From Sulfobacillus sp. (GTDB taxonomy: Bacteria; Bacillota; Sulfobacillia; Sulfobacillales; Sulfobacillaceae): a DNA stretch of 64,000 bases. Position numbers and translations under genes: made by a program. Below are positions 26,060 through 33,899 of the stretch, in pieces; within the stretch, counting starts at the first letter, position 1, and every line of letters starts with the position of its first letter. The notes below the pieces were generated by a model. It saw only the letters and a list, made by a program, of their open reading frames with translations, was not told the DNA's origin and made no database searches. The DNA is taken from contig DAHWKJ010000028.1 in NCBI GenBank assembly GCA_027343695.1, forward strand, positions 62,001-126,000, read 5' to 3'.

Positions 26060-27504
26060 CTTTGCCTAGGAGATCTTCCCGACAGCTGCGCCACCGCCAC
26101 CCTAAGCGGTCGGATCTTAAGCGGATCATGGTGACGGCCGCGGTGTGCGCATGCTTAACGGTGGGGGTGGGCGTTATCGTTTATGCAAGCACGGATTCCC
26201 GGCGCTTGGTTCCATTAGCACTCGGTGGTCTCATGGGGATCGCGTTAATGAGTCTATTATTCCTGCGATTTAAATCGCGTTTTACCGTGGCCTGGTTTTT
26301 AGGATTCATGGCGCTAATTATTCTCTTCAACCGTCAATTTGCGCATATTGCGCTACCACGCCCCCCGCTTTATGTGACCGAAACCACCATGGCTGTCGTG
26401 ACACTGCTGCTGGCCAGCCAGGGCAATCTATCGATTCCACGGTCGATGCGAAAATGGCTGGTCTGGTTAGCAGTGGTTATGGCGGTCGGGATAGCGTTCA
26501 ACGGCGTTAGATTTGGATGGTTTCCAGTCCTACGAGACAGTGCGGAACTATATTACGTATGGATGGTCCCGCTATCCTACTCGGTTCTTCGCCTGCTAGG
26601 CCCCTATATACAGCGTGTTCATGTGGAGTGGGGGTTGGCCATTGCGGCATGGATAGTTCCCCTAGTGTACTTTGTAACTCGTAGTTCGCAACTCCCGGCC
26701 GACTCGGAGACCATTTGCGGAATGCTGATAGTGGCGGTGTTGGTATGGGATTGGCGGAACATACCGGGATTGTGGATATGGCCGTCGGTGGCCTTGCAAT
26801 TCATCATGGTGCTGCATTGGGGCGCGCGTGGGCCCTGGGTGGGATTGGGATTTGGGATCATGGTGCTGTTGTGGTTGATTCGAGATACCGACTCTAATCT
26901 GAAATCTCGTGTTCTGACACGATGTGGAATGGTCTTGGGGTTGGCGCTATGGGGTGGGCTCGTCTTGTGGACCATCGACCCAGCCCTTTTGACTCACATT
27001 GCGCATGACATAAGTAGTCTCACCACGACCCATGGTTCTTATAGCCAAGTGGCAAACAATCGCTGGCGATTGATTATTTGGACCGAGGCGTTGCGCCAAT
27101 TTATGACGAATCCCTTGGCAATCCGGGTGGGACAAGCTTGGGTCCCGGTTCAACTGATTGCTTTGGGATACGGAGGATGGAATGAGTCAATTGGGTTCGG
27201 GTTAAACACCGTGGCGGTATCCAATTCGTACATTCAAATGCTCCAGTGGTATGGAATCTGGGCATTTATTGGGATGACCGGCGTCGTCGTAGGAGGGATC
27301 CGATGTATCCTCGGCAAGCGCACGACTGCCCAAATCTTGGTGCTGACATTTTTAGCCATGTGGTGCGTGGTCACGGGGGTTGAAGTCGTCCTAGAGGGAC
27401 CTTATATGTCGGCAGTGATATGGTGTTTGATTGGTTTTTGCTATTACTATCCGGACTGGCAACGGATTCGGTCGGGTAGGGAGGTGTCCAACGGTGAGGG
27501 ATGA
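26047..27504 (+). CDS. Wzy-like O-antigen/exopolysaccharide polymerase
   Basis: A 485-residue integral membrane protein with about ten to twelve helices and one large extracytoplasmic loop around residues 320-390 (contains SLTTTHGSYSQVANNRWRL), the layout of Wzy polymerases and O-antigen ligases. Sequence conservation in this family is poor, so the call rests on topology and position between nucleotide-sugar genes and glycosyltransferases. GGGAGA lies 6 bases before the ATG, and the gene overlaps the previous one by 13 bases. Confidence 0.75.
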   Translation: MASLTLPRRSSRQLRHRHPKRSDLKRIMVTAAVCACLTVGVGVIVYASTDSRRLVPLALGGLMGIALMSLLFLRFKSRFTVAWFLGFMALIILFNRQFAHIALPRPPLYVTETTMAVVTLLLASQGNLSIPRSMRKWLVWLAVVMAVGIAFNGVRFGWFPVLRDSAELYYVWMVPLSYSVLRLLGPYIQRVHVEWGLAIAAWIVPLVYFVTRSSQLPADSETICGMLIVAVLVWDWRNIPGLWIWPSVALQFIMVLHWGARGPWVGLGFGIMVLLWLIRDTDSNLKSRVLTRCGMVLGLALWGGLVLWTIDPALLTHIAHDISSLTTTHGSYSQVANNRWRLIIWTEALRQFMTNPLAIRVGQAWVPVQLIALGYGGWNESIGFGLNTVAVSNSYIQMLQWYGIWAFIGMTGVVVGGIRCILGKRTTAQILVLTFLAMWCVVTGVEVVLEGPYMSAVIWCLIGFCYYYPDWQRIRSGREVSNGEG

Positions 27505-28699
27505 TCCCATTTACGTGATCTTGATGGGCCCATTGCCTCCGCCCATTGCCGGTCCCGAGTTGGTCACCGAAACACTGTTGGATGAGGGCCCCATGGCCGA
27601 CATCCATTATATCTTTGTGGATCTATCTGCCACGAGTAATACGTCTCGAGGCAGGTGGAGTGTTTATGGGGTAGTCCGGGCGCTGAAGCAAGCAGGGCGT
27701 TTTGCGTGGGTCGCATGGCGGTGGCGAACGCAGGCAAAAATAGTGCACCTGCCTCTATCGCAATCTAATCCTGGCGTACTCCGTGATTTAGTGTTGTTCC
27801 GCGTGGCTAAGATTTTTGGTTATAAGGTTGTGGTCCAATTTCACGGGGGCGACTTTAACCGGTTTTGGGTACGGTGCCGCTATCGGAGTCTCGTGTCTAC
27901 CACTCTGTCTCGGGCTGACAAGCTCCTCGTCTTCGACCATCGGATTAAGACCCAGTTCCCGTTTATGGGACCAAGCCGAATTGCCGTGTTGCCTAATCCG
28001 GTACCATCGGCATGGGGTCGGGCCTTCGCCACGCTTTTGGAGCGACCAAGGGAGGCAAAGACGCTACGCATTCTGTTCGTCAGTCACATCTCCGTGGCCA
28101 AAGGATTCCTCGACTTAGTCGAGGCTCTCACAGGATTACCCAAAGCTCAAGCCTGGGAATTGCACATCGCAGGGGACCGTATCGACGTCGAGCATAATGT
28201 GGTGTGGACCGGCGCCAACATGGATGATGGCTGGGCGCGTGCGATGCAGATCCTGACAGAACGAGGCTTCATGGATCGGGTCACCTATCATGGCATCGTC
28301 ACCGGCGAGGACAAGCAACGGTTATTTCAATCGGGTCACGTATTGGCATTACCATCCTATTCGGAAGGCTTACCGCTTGTGATACTGGAAGCGATGTATG
28401 CCGGGCTCGCCGTGATCGCGACCAATGTTGGGGCTATTCCTAGTCTTCTGCCCCGGGCGGTGTTGATAAGACCTGGTGACGTTGGGGCTCTGAAAACCAT
28501 ATTGGCCACGCTGGATCCGGTTCGATGCGGTGTATGGGGCACTGAAAACCGATTGCGCGTGGAGCGTGGCTATCTTCCCCGGCAAGTTGTAGAAAACCTG
28601 CGAGAGCTCTATGAAGAGATGGGATTGCAGCGACCTCCTATCAAATTGGCCGACCGCATACCCCATCGGGTGGCCTCTAAGTGGCGAAGTCCTCCATGA
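27494..28699 (+). CDS. family 4 glycosyltransferase
   Basis: A 401-residue GT-B glycosyltransferase of the GT4 type. N-terminal GPLPPPIAGPELVTE is the acceptor-side glycine loop; the C-terminal donor site shows LPSYSEGLPLVILEAMYAG (E-x7-E motif) and ATNVGAIPSLL. It would add a sugar to the lipid-linked repeat unit at the cytoplasmic face of the membrane. GTG 27494 has GGGAGG 9 bases upstream and overlaps the Wzy gene by 11 bases; the longer frame from 27431 is unsupported. Confidence 0.9.
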   Translation: MRDDPIYVILMGPLPPPIAGPELVTETLLDEGPMADIHYIFVDLSATSNTSRGRWSVYGVVRALKQAGRFAWVAWRWRTQAKIVHLPLSQSNPGVLRDLVLFRVAKIFGYKVVVQFHGGDFNRFWVRCRYRSLVSTTLSRADKLLVFDHRIKTQFPFMGPSRIAVLPNPVPSAWGRAFATLLERPREAKTLRILFVSHISVAKGFLDLVEALTGLPKAQAWELHIAGDRIDVEHNVVWTGANMDDGWARAMQILTERGFMDRVTYHGIVTGEDKQRLFQSGHVLALPSYSEGLPLVILEAMYAGLAVIATNVGAIPSLLPRAVLIRPGDVGALKTILATLDPVRCGVWGTENRLRVERGYLPRQVVENLRELYEEMGLQRPPIKLADRIPHRVASKWRSPP

Positions 28700-28742
28700 A
28701 GCAGTGCCTATCCCGCACACGTAACGATAAGGAGCAATCTCT

Positions 28743-29618
28743 ATGACAAATTCCGTCACTTTTTCTTTTTGCATCAGTAGTCGGGGCCGTACGACACAAA
28801 TTCAACGTCTGTTGCAATCCATTATCAATATCGGACCTATTATGCGCGACAACTACGAAGTCGTGTGTGTAGATCAGAACCCTTTCAGTACGCTGAAGCC
28901 TGTAGTAACCCATTATGCGCGATTCGTGCCGAGCTTGGTCTACGTCGCGCGACCGCAAGATAGAGGACTGTCATGCGGACGCAATGTCGGGCTGCAATAT
29001 ACACGGGGCACGTGGGTTGTTTTCATCGACGACGATGCCGAGATTACCGACACTTATGCCCGAAGCCTCATGGTATTTCAAGGCTACTCGGGACGGCCTC
29101 TGCTGTTGCTTGGCCGCACCGTTGATGAGGGTGGACATAGCACCGCCAAAAATTGGCCCACACATCCGGGTCTGGTGACTCCTCGTTCGGTTTGGCAATA
29201 TAGTGGATTTCCCATGGTACATCGGGCTGCGCTGACTATGATTGGAGACTTCGACGAGCGGCTCGGCATTGGCACTTATTTTGGCGGCGACGAGGATTCC
29301 GACTATTTATTAAGAGCCGTCGAGCACGGCGTGTCGGTGCTGTATACCCCGAGTGTAGAGTTTTTACATCGGCCTGAAATCCCGACAGGTGACAAAGTTA
29401 TTGGAATGGCTCGAGGCCGTGGAGCCCTACTGCGTAAATACCGGGGCACCGCATTTGAGACCGCTTTACGTCAGGCCCTTTTTAGCTACCGCACAAATCT
29501 TCGTATCAAAAGGGCGATTCAGCACCTCGCGGGGGTGCGGGAAAAGGCTACACAAAAAACCCTCATTCTTCGTGGAATTACCGAAGGGTATATGGAGTGG
29601 GGGAAGAGATATGGGTAG
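28743..29618 (+). CDS. family 2 glycosyltransferase
   Basis: A 291-residue GT-A enzyme. FCISSRGRTTQIQRLL opens the fold; the metal motif is VFIDDDAEI (~97-105) after RGLSCGRNVGL; a further FGGDEDSDYLLRA segment corresponds to the catalytic base region. It likely adds one sugar of the exopolysaccharide repeat unit. AAGGAG lies 8 bases upstream of the ATG. It overlaps the next gene by 8 bases. Confidence 0.9.
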   Translation: MTNSVTFSFCISSRGRTTQIQRLLQSIINIGPIMRDNYEVVCVDQNPFSTLKPVVTHYARFVPSLVYVARPQDRGLSCGRNVGLQYTRGTWVVFIDDDAEITDTYARSLMVFQGYSGRPLLLLGRTVDEGGHSTAKNWPTHPGLVTPRSVWQYSGFPMVHRAALTMIGDFDERLGIGTYFGGDEDSDYLLRAVEHGVSVLYTPSVEFLHRPEIPTGDKVIGMARGRGALLRKYRGTAFETALRQALFSYRTNLRIKRAIQHLAGVREKATQKTLILRGITEGYMEWGKRYG

Positions 29619-30702
29619 ATTGCCGAAACCCCGGGTGTTCCAAGTGGTGGGGTCCCTCGGTATCGGAGGAGCGGAGCAAATTGCGATAGCGGTGGCTATC
29701 GGCGTCTCCCAGCATGGTTGGGACTCCGTGGTCGTGTCGGCGACCGGCAATAGGGATTTAGACCGTTGTAAAATGGACTTACAGGCGGCGGGCGTTCACA
29801 TTGAAACGCTTTCACGGTCCTGGATTTCCAAGATGGTGAAAGCGATGAGTCTGGCTCGTCAGTACCAGCCTACTTTAGTGCACGTGCACACCGAGCTACC
29901 AGAACTCATAGGCATGTTGATGAAGTCGGTCACTCCACGAACCCATCTAGTGCGGACCATCCATAACCAAGCCCGATGGCCGGATCATGCGACCATGAGA
30001 GCCCTGACTCACATATATTACCGCCTATGGTCTAGTCAGCAATATGCGTGTTCTCCCGCGGCTGCCATGCACGGCGAACCGGTTATTCTCAACGGGGTTC
30101 CGTGGACCACGGAAATTCCGGATAAGAACCCTTTTCTGGTCTCTTTTGTGGGCAGAATGGAGGCGCAAAAAAATCCTGCGGGCGTGATTGAGATTGTGCG
30201 TTTGGCGAGAATGCAAGACAACAGGATTAAATTACGTATGGTAGGTGGCGGCAGCCTTTTGGCCGATTTAAAAAGAAAGTATAACGACGAATGGATTGAG
30301 TGGTTGGGACCTCGCTCTGACGCGCCTTGGCACATCGGGCAATCTGTTGTAGCAGTCTTCGCATCCGGTTACGAAGGCTTGCCATTGGTCGCCGTCGAGG
30401 CACTGACGCGGCTAACGTCCGTCCTGGCTCCAGACATATCGGGATTTCAAGGAATGGACTGGGTGACTCTATATCAACCCGGGAATTGGGGAGAGGCTTC
30501 CCAAAAGCTGTTAAAGATGATGGTTGCCTCGCGTGCCGAAGCACTGACAATAGCACGGTCCTTGCATCAGGAACAATATGCCCAAGGGAGGATGGTCGAG
30601 AACTACCTAGCAGAGTATCGCAAAATTCTATACCCAGGGCAGGTGGCGAGCCAGGAACACGCGCTTTGCAATGCCGGCACGAATTCGGATTCGGCTCTTT
30701 AG
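29611..30702 (+). CDS. family 4 glycosyltransferase
   Basis: A 363-residue GT4 protein. GSLGIGGAEQIAIAVA (~14-29) is the N-terminal glycine loop; SFVGRMEAQKNPAGVIE opens the donor domain and FASGYEGLPLVAVEALTR carries the E-x7-E motif. ATG 29611 overlaps the preceding stop and is preceded by GGGGGAAG; the frame open from 29389 is only read-through of the upstream gene region. It ends the plus-strand operon and overlaps the convergent gene at 30628 by 75 bases. Confidence 0.9.
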   Translation: MGRLPKPRVFQVVGSLGIGGAEQIAIAVAIGVSQHGWDSVVVSATGNRDLDRCKMDLQAAGVHIETLSRSWISKMVKAMSLARQYQPTLVHVHTELPELIGMLMKSVTPRTHLVRTIHNQARWPDHATMRALTHIYYRLWSSQQYACSPAAAMHGEPVILNGVPWTTEIPDKNPFLVSFVGRMEAQKNPAGVIEIVRLARMQDNRIKLRMVGGGSLLADLKRKYNDEWIEWLGPRSDAPWHIGQSVVAVFASGYEGLPLVAVEALTRLTSVLAPDISGFQGMDWVTLYQPGNWGEASQKLLKMMVASRAEALTIARSLHQEQYAQGRMVENYLAEYRKILYPGQVASQEHALCNAGTNSDSAL

Positions 30703-31572
30703 GGATACGCCGCCCCACGGCTGACAACCCTCAGGGGGAGACGCGTTGGGCCAAACCATAGCCAACTCTCGCTGTAGCCAATAACGTCGATACACCAGTG
30801 CATCTCGTTGCCGGGCGGTGAGCTTAGAGCCGTACCGATGGGCGAATTGGGTGAGGAGCTCAATGTGTTCGATCAGCCCGGGGACTGAAGATTTATGTTG
30901 CTTGGTCAGGGTCTGGCCTTGATTGATTCCGTGCTGGCGGTAGTTGTATAACACCTGGGGAACGACCATCAGAGATTCGTGCAATGCACCATAGAGGGCA
31001 ATCCACGAATCTTGGCTAGGGAGCGTTTGCGGAATGGGAAACAATTCTGCGATGACAGCCCGATTTAATAAGACAGTGCCGGCCCATACATTAGTCCGTT
31101 GCAGAATATCTTCAAACCGGGTGGACATCTTTCCGCGGAAAATAGAGCGGTGCAGTGACGGGTCGATGATTTGGGAGCCGTCCGCACTGACTGTACGTAA
31201 ATCGGTGTGCGCGATGGTCTTTCCGTGGGACCCACGTAATGCCGCGAGTTGGATTCGTAGTTTTTGAGGGTCCCAAAAATCATCGGAATCCGTCAGGAAC
31301 ACGTAATCTCCTGTGATAAGTTCGATCCCGGTATTTAATGCGCGAATTCGGCTGGCTTCGGGAATAAATGTGTAGGTCAAGTGAATTTCAGGCCACCGGG
31401 CGGCCCAAATGGCGACGAGTGTTCTCGTATTATCCGTTGACCCGTTGTCAATAATCCAGGTCTCCAGTTCGATCTTTTCGTCAAAGGACTCTTGGTGGGC
31501 GATGCTGGCTAGCAGGTCCGGCAGAAACTGGGCACGATTGAATGTAGGAATAAGGATGGATATTTTAATCAT
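30628..31572 (-). CDS. family 2 glycosyltransferase, convergent
   Basis: A 314-residue GT-A enzyme: SILIPTFNRAQFLPDLLAS (~5-23), IIDNGSTDNT, and the metal-binding FLTDSDDFWDPQK (~92-104). It is on the opposite strand to the rest of the glycosyltransferases, with its own promoter region containing a 26-bp inverted repeat 62 bp upstream of its start. Its 3' end runs 75 bases into the convergent GT4 gene, so the two transcripts are complementary there. Confidence 0.9.
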   Translation of the reverse strand: MIKISILIPTFNRAQFLPDLLASIAHQESFDEKIELETWIIDNGSTDNTRTLVAIWAARWPEIHLTYTFIPEASRIRALNTGIELITGDYVFLTDSDDFWDPQKLRIQLAALRGSHGKTIAHTDLRTVSADGSQIIDPSLHRSIFRGKMSTRFEDILQRTNVWAGTVLLNRAVIAELFPIPQTLPSQDSWIALYGALHESLMVVPQVLYNYRQHGINQGQTLTKQHKSSVPGLIEHIELLTQFAHRYGSKLTARQRDALVYRRYWLQRELAMVWPNASPPEGCQPWGGVSLKSRIRIRAGIAKRVFLARHLPWV

Positions 31573-31634
31573 AGCCTCTCCTCCATCATTAGGATTCTTA
31601 TTTATCCATTAGCATATAAGGCGTAGGACGCGAT

Positions 31635-31660
31635 AAAAATCACCACGTGCGGTGATTTTT
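31635..31660. promoter_or_regulatory. inverted repeat resembling the 21-bp operator, 1 bp shorter
   Basis: Perfect 10-bp arms AAAAATCACC / GGTGATTTTT with a 6-base centre. The half-sites match the operator but are one base closer together. It lies between divergent genes (starts 31572 and 31771), so it is not at a gene end and is unlikely to be a terminator despite its T-rich arm. A minus-strand TATATG at 31613-31618 lies about 19 bases from the AATCACC core. Confidence 0.5.
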
Positions 31661-31770
31661 GGAATGGAACCAGCCGCGGCGCCATTCACCCCCAAGGTCA
31701 TCCTGCCTAGTGTCGGAACTATGCGATACCATCGATTAGGTAAGGCATCACGACGAGGAGGTTCTCTGGG

Positions 31771-32283
31771 ATGGCCAGGATTTACATAGTGGGAGCACCA
31801 GGTAGTGGGAAATCGTTTATCGCGAAACGTCTTGCCGCGCAGTTAGACATCCCTTGGTACGATTTGGACAGCGACGCGCTGTATCAGCTCGCTCCGGACG
31901 ATCGGGATATCCTATACGACCGGGTTCGGATAGAAGATGCCTGGATCTGTGAAGCGGTGGCATTGGGACTACACCGGAAATGGGTGCACGAGGCGGACTT
32001 GGTTATTGTGCTGGTCACTCCCAGGATTTATCGAATTCTGAGGATTTTCCTACGCGCCTTATTGAAAGGTCTCGGTATCCGATTTCCGGGGCAGGAAGGC
32101 GCGGAAACCTGGGCAGCCTTGCGGTACCGTCTTCGGGAGACATGGTATTATCAAGAGCGCTACGGGCAACCATTTATCCATGAATGTGGCATGTACCGCG
32201 ATCGGATATTTTCTTTTTCCAATAACATCCACGCGCAAAAATGGATTTTCGATAACGTCAGGAGACTCCAGAACACGTTTTAG
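31771..32283 (+). CDS. P-loop kinase-like protein (adenylate kinase/FlaR type)
   Basis: A 170-residue protein with an N-terminal Walker A GAPGSGKSFIAKRLA (~8-22) and WYDLDSDALY after it, as in the small AAA_17/FlaR 'topology modulation' kinases. A lid-like arginine-rich region follows (RYRLRETWYYQERYG). The phosphate acceptor is unknown. It sits inside the polysaccharide locus and is divergent from a glycosyltransferase, so a nucleotide or sugar substrate is possible. GAGGAGG is 9 bases upstream of the ATG. Confidence 0.75.
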   Translation: MARIYIVGAPGSGKSFIAKRLAAQLDIPWYDLDSDALYQLAPDDRDILYDRVRIEDAWICEAVALGLHRKWVHEADLVIVLVTPRIYRILRIFLRALLKGLGIRFPGQEGAETWAALRYRLRETWYYQERYGQPFIHECGMYRDRIFSFSNNIHAQKWIFDNVRRLQNTF

Positions 32284-32319
32284 AAATTCCCGTGTGTGTC
32301 TTGGATCGGGCAGAATAAT

Positions 32320-33756
32320 TCATGGACCCAGCAATCGTAGTGCCCATTTCAACTGGGCGGGATGGACTGTCCGCGTCAGAATAAGGCTGGCACTATATAG
32401 TAAAGATCCGAATCCGATGGCTTCGAATAGACCCAGTTGGCGAGAAAACAAATCGAGTCCCAGTAACATGACCGCGCAGCTTAATATGACTCCGAGAATG
32501 GTATGGATGCTGGGACCATACCACCCCACTTGATGGGTCATGTAGTACATCATATAAGACAGGATGACGAGTTCCGTGAATAAAATGGACAGGGCGGCAC
32601 CGATGGCCCCCCATAGTGGAACTGTAACCAGGTTGGCAGCCAGGTTTACCGCGCCGCCCAGGGCAATACCGCGGGCAAAGCGGCGTTCCTGGTTACACGC
32701 AATGAGTACGGGCCCGTAGTGCAAAGTCGCAAAAGTTATACCCCAGGTCCATAAAAGAATACGAAGTAGGGGATCTGCTGCTTCAAAACGGTCACCAAAA
32801 ATGGTCCGGATGATGGGCGAGGCAAGCCAGCTCCCTCCCAAGATGATGGGTAACGTAATGATGGTCGTGATGGACAAGCTACGACGGAGTTGAACCTTTA
32901 AGTGGTTCACATCGGAGTGATAGAGTCGGGTGGCGAGAGGAAAAATGACCTGGTTGTAGACGCTTGTGAAGCTCCCCAAAAATAGTACCAATTTGTACGC
33001 CGCGTTGTAGTAGCCCACGACGCCCAACCCATCCCAATAGCCTAAGAAGATAGTGTCCAAACTGCTATAAGCTTGCATCATCGCCGATGCAGTGGTCATC
33101 GGTAAGGCCCGGCGAAAAATTGACCATAACCGAGTCCAGGAGGGTCGACAGTGGATTGGCTTAGTTTGTTTCAGGAGCCACCACTCGATGGCCACTGTGA
33201 TGAGAGTGCCAATGACTCCTAATACGGGCACTGCCTCAAGGTTTCTTGGGCTGTGAATGATGAGAAAGACTAAGCCGACCCGGATGATTGTCCCGATGAT
33301 ATTGGCACCGGCATTGAAGTCTGTGCGTTGGATGCCCGCACTAGCCCACTGAGGCGAAAGTGAATTGATTAGTACTTGCAGACCGGATATAAGCAAAATA
33401 GCCCTGAGGGTCGGTGCCACCGTAAATATCGGCGTAAGGGACCAAAGGAGAGTATAGCTACCTAGGGACAAGATGCCCGTCAGCATCATTACGTCACCCA
33501 CAATAAGTCCTTGTTTCTCATCGTCATCGTGAAGTTGTGAAATTTCTCTGGTGGCCAGGATGGGGATTCCTAAGGTCGAGGCCAATCCAAAGTAGGATGT
33601 AATGGCGGCCGTAAATCCCAGGACGCCGAAGTCTACCGGGCCCAACACGTGAGCCATGTAAATGGTGGCAAATAAACTCATCACACTTTGCAGTATTTTG
33701 CCCACCGTGAGGACCCCGGCTCGCCGGGCCAGCGAAAGGTTACTTTCGATTACCAT
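32320..33756 (-). CDS. Wzx-like polysaccharide flippase
   Basis: A 478-residue membrane protein with about twelve to fourteen helices, of the MOP/MATE polysaccharide-transporter family (Wzx, SpoVB, RfbX). The N-terminal SLARRAGVLTVGKILQSV and GPVDFGVLGFTAAITSYFGLASTLG-type region, here around residues 35-60, is characteristic. It would flip the lipid-linked repeat unit to the outer face for polymerisation. The ATG at 33756 has AAAGGA 7 bases upstream; the frame opens 8 codons earlier. A 21-bp operator copy lies 56 bp upstream. Confidence 0.9.
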   Translation of the reverse strand: MVIESNLSLARRAGVLTVGKILQSVMSLFATIYMAHVLGPVDFGVLGFTAAITSYFGLASTLGIPILATREISQLHDDDEKQGLIVGDVMMLTGILSLGSYTLLWSLTPIFTVAPTLRAILLISGLQVLINSLSPQWASAGIQRTDFNAGANIIGTIIRVGLVFLIIHSPRNLEAVPVLGVIGTLITVAIEWWLLKQTKPIHCRPSWTRLWSIFRRALPMTTASAMMQAYSSLDTIFLGYWDGLGVVGYYNAAYKLVLFLGSFTSVYNQVIFPLATRLYHSDVNHLKVQLRRSLSITTIITLPIILGGSWLASPIIRTIFGDRFEAADPLLRILLWTWGITFATLHYGPVLIACNQERRFARGIALGGAVNLAANLVTVPLWGAIGAALSILFTELVILSYMMYYMTHQVGWYGPSIHTILGVILSCAVMLLGLDLFSRQLGLFEAIGFGSLLYSASLILTRTVHPAQLKWALRLLGP

Positions 33757-33812
33757 GGGATCATCCTTTCCCGGCATCATGACTCCATCGTATCGTGGGC
33801 TTTAGACGGACA

Positions 33813-33833
33813 CATCACCCTCGGAAGATGAAC
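33813..33833. promoter_or_regulatory. 21-bp operator-like site upstream of the flippase
   Basis: Left half CATCACCC, right half AGATGAAC (weaker). It is 56 bp from the flippase start at 33756; a minus-strand CGATAC hexamer (33790-33795) lies 17 bases away. A second, weaker site (left half CGTCACCC) occupies 33839-33859, on the side of the divergent glycosyltransferase. Confidence 0.45.
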
Positions 33834-33899
33834 CTATCCGTCACCCTATACTTCTGACTAGACTAGTGTTGCCGAGCCGGCTTATGGTGGCCTTGGGAG

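Noticed and set aside
31635-31660. Inverted repeat read as a terminator
   Set aside because: Both flanking genes diverge from it, so no gene ends there; an operator role fits better.
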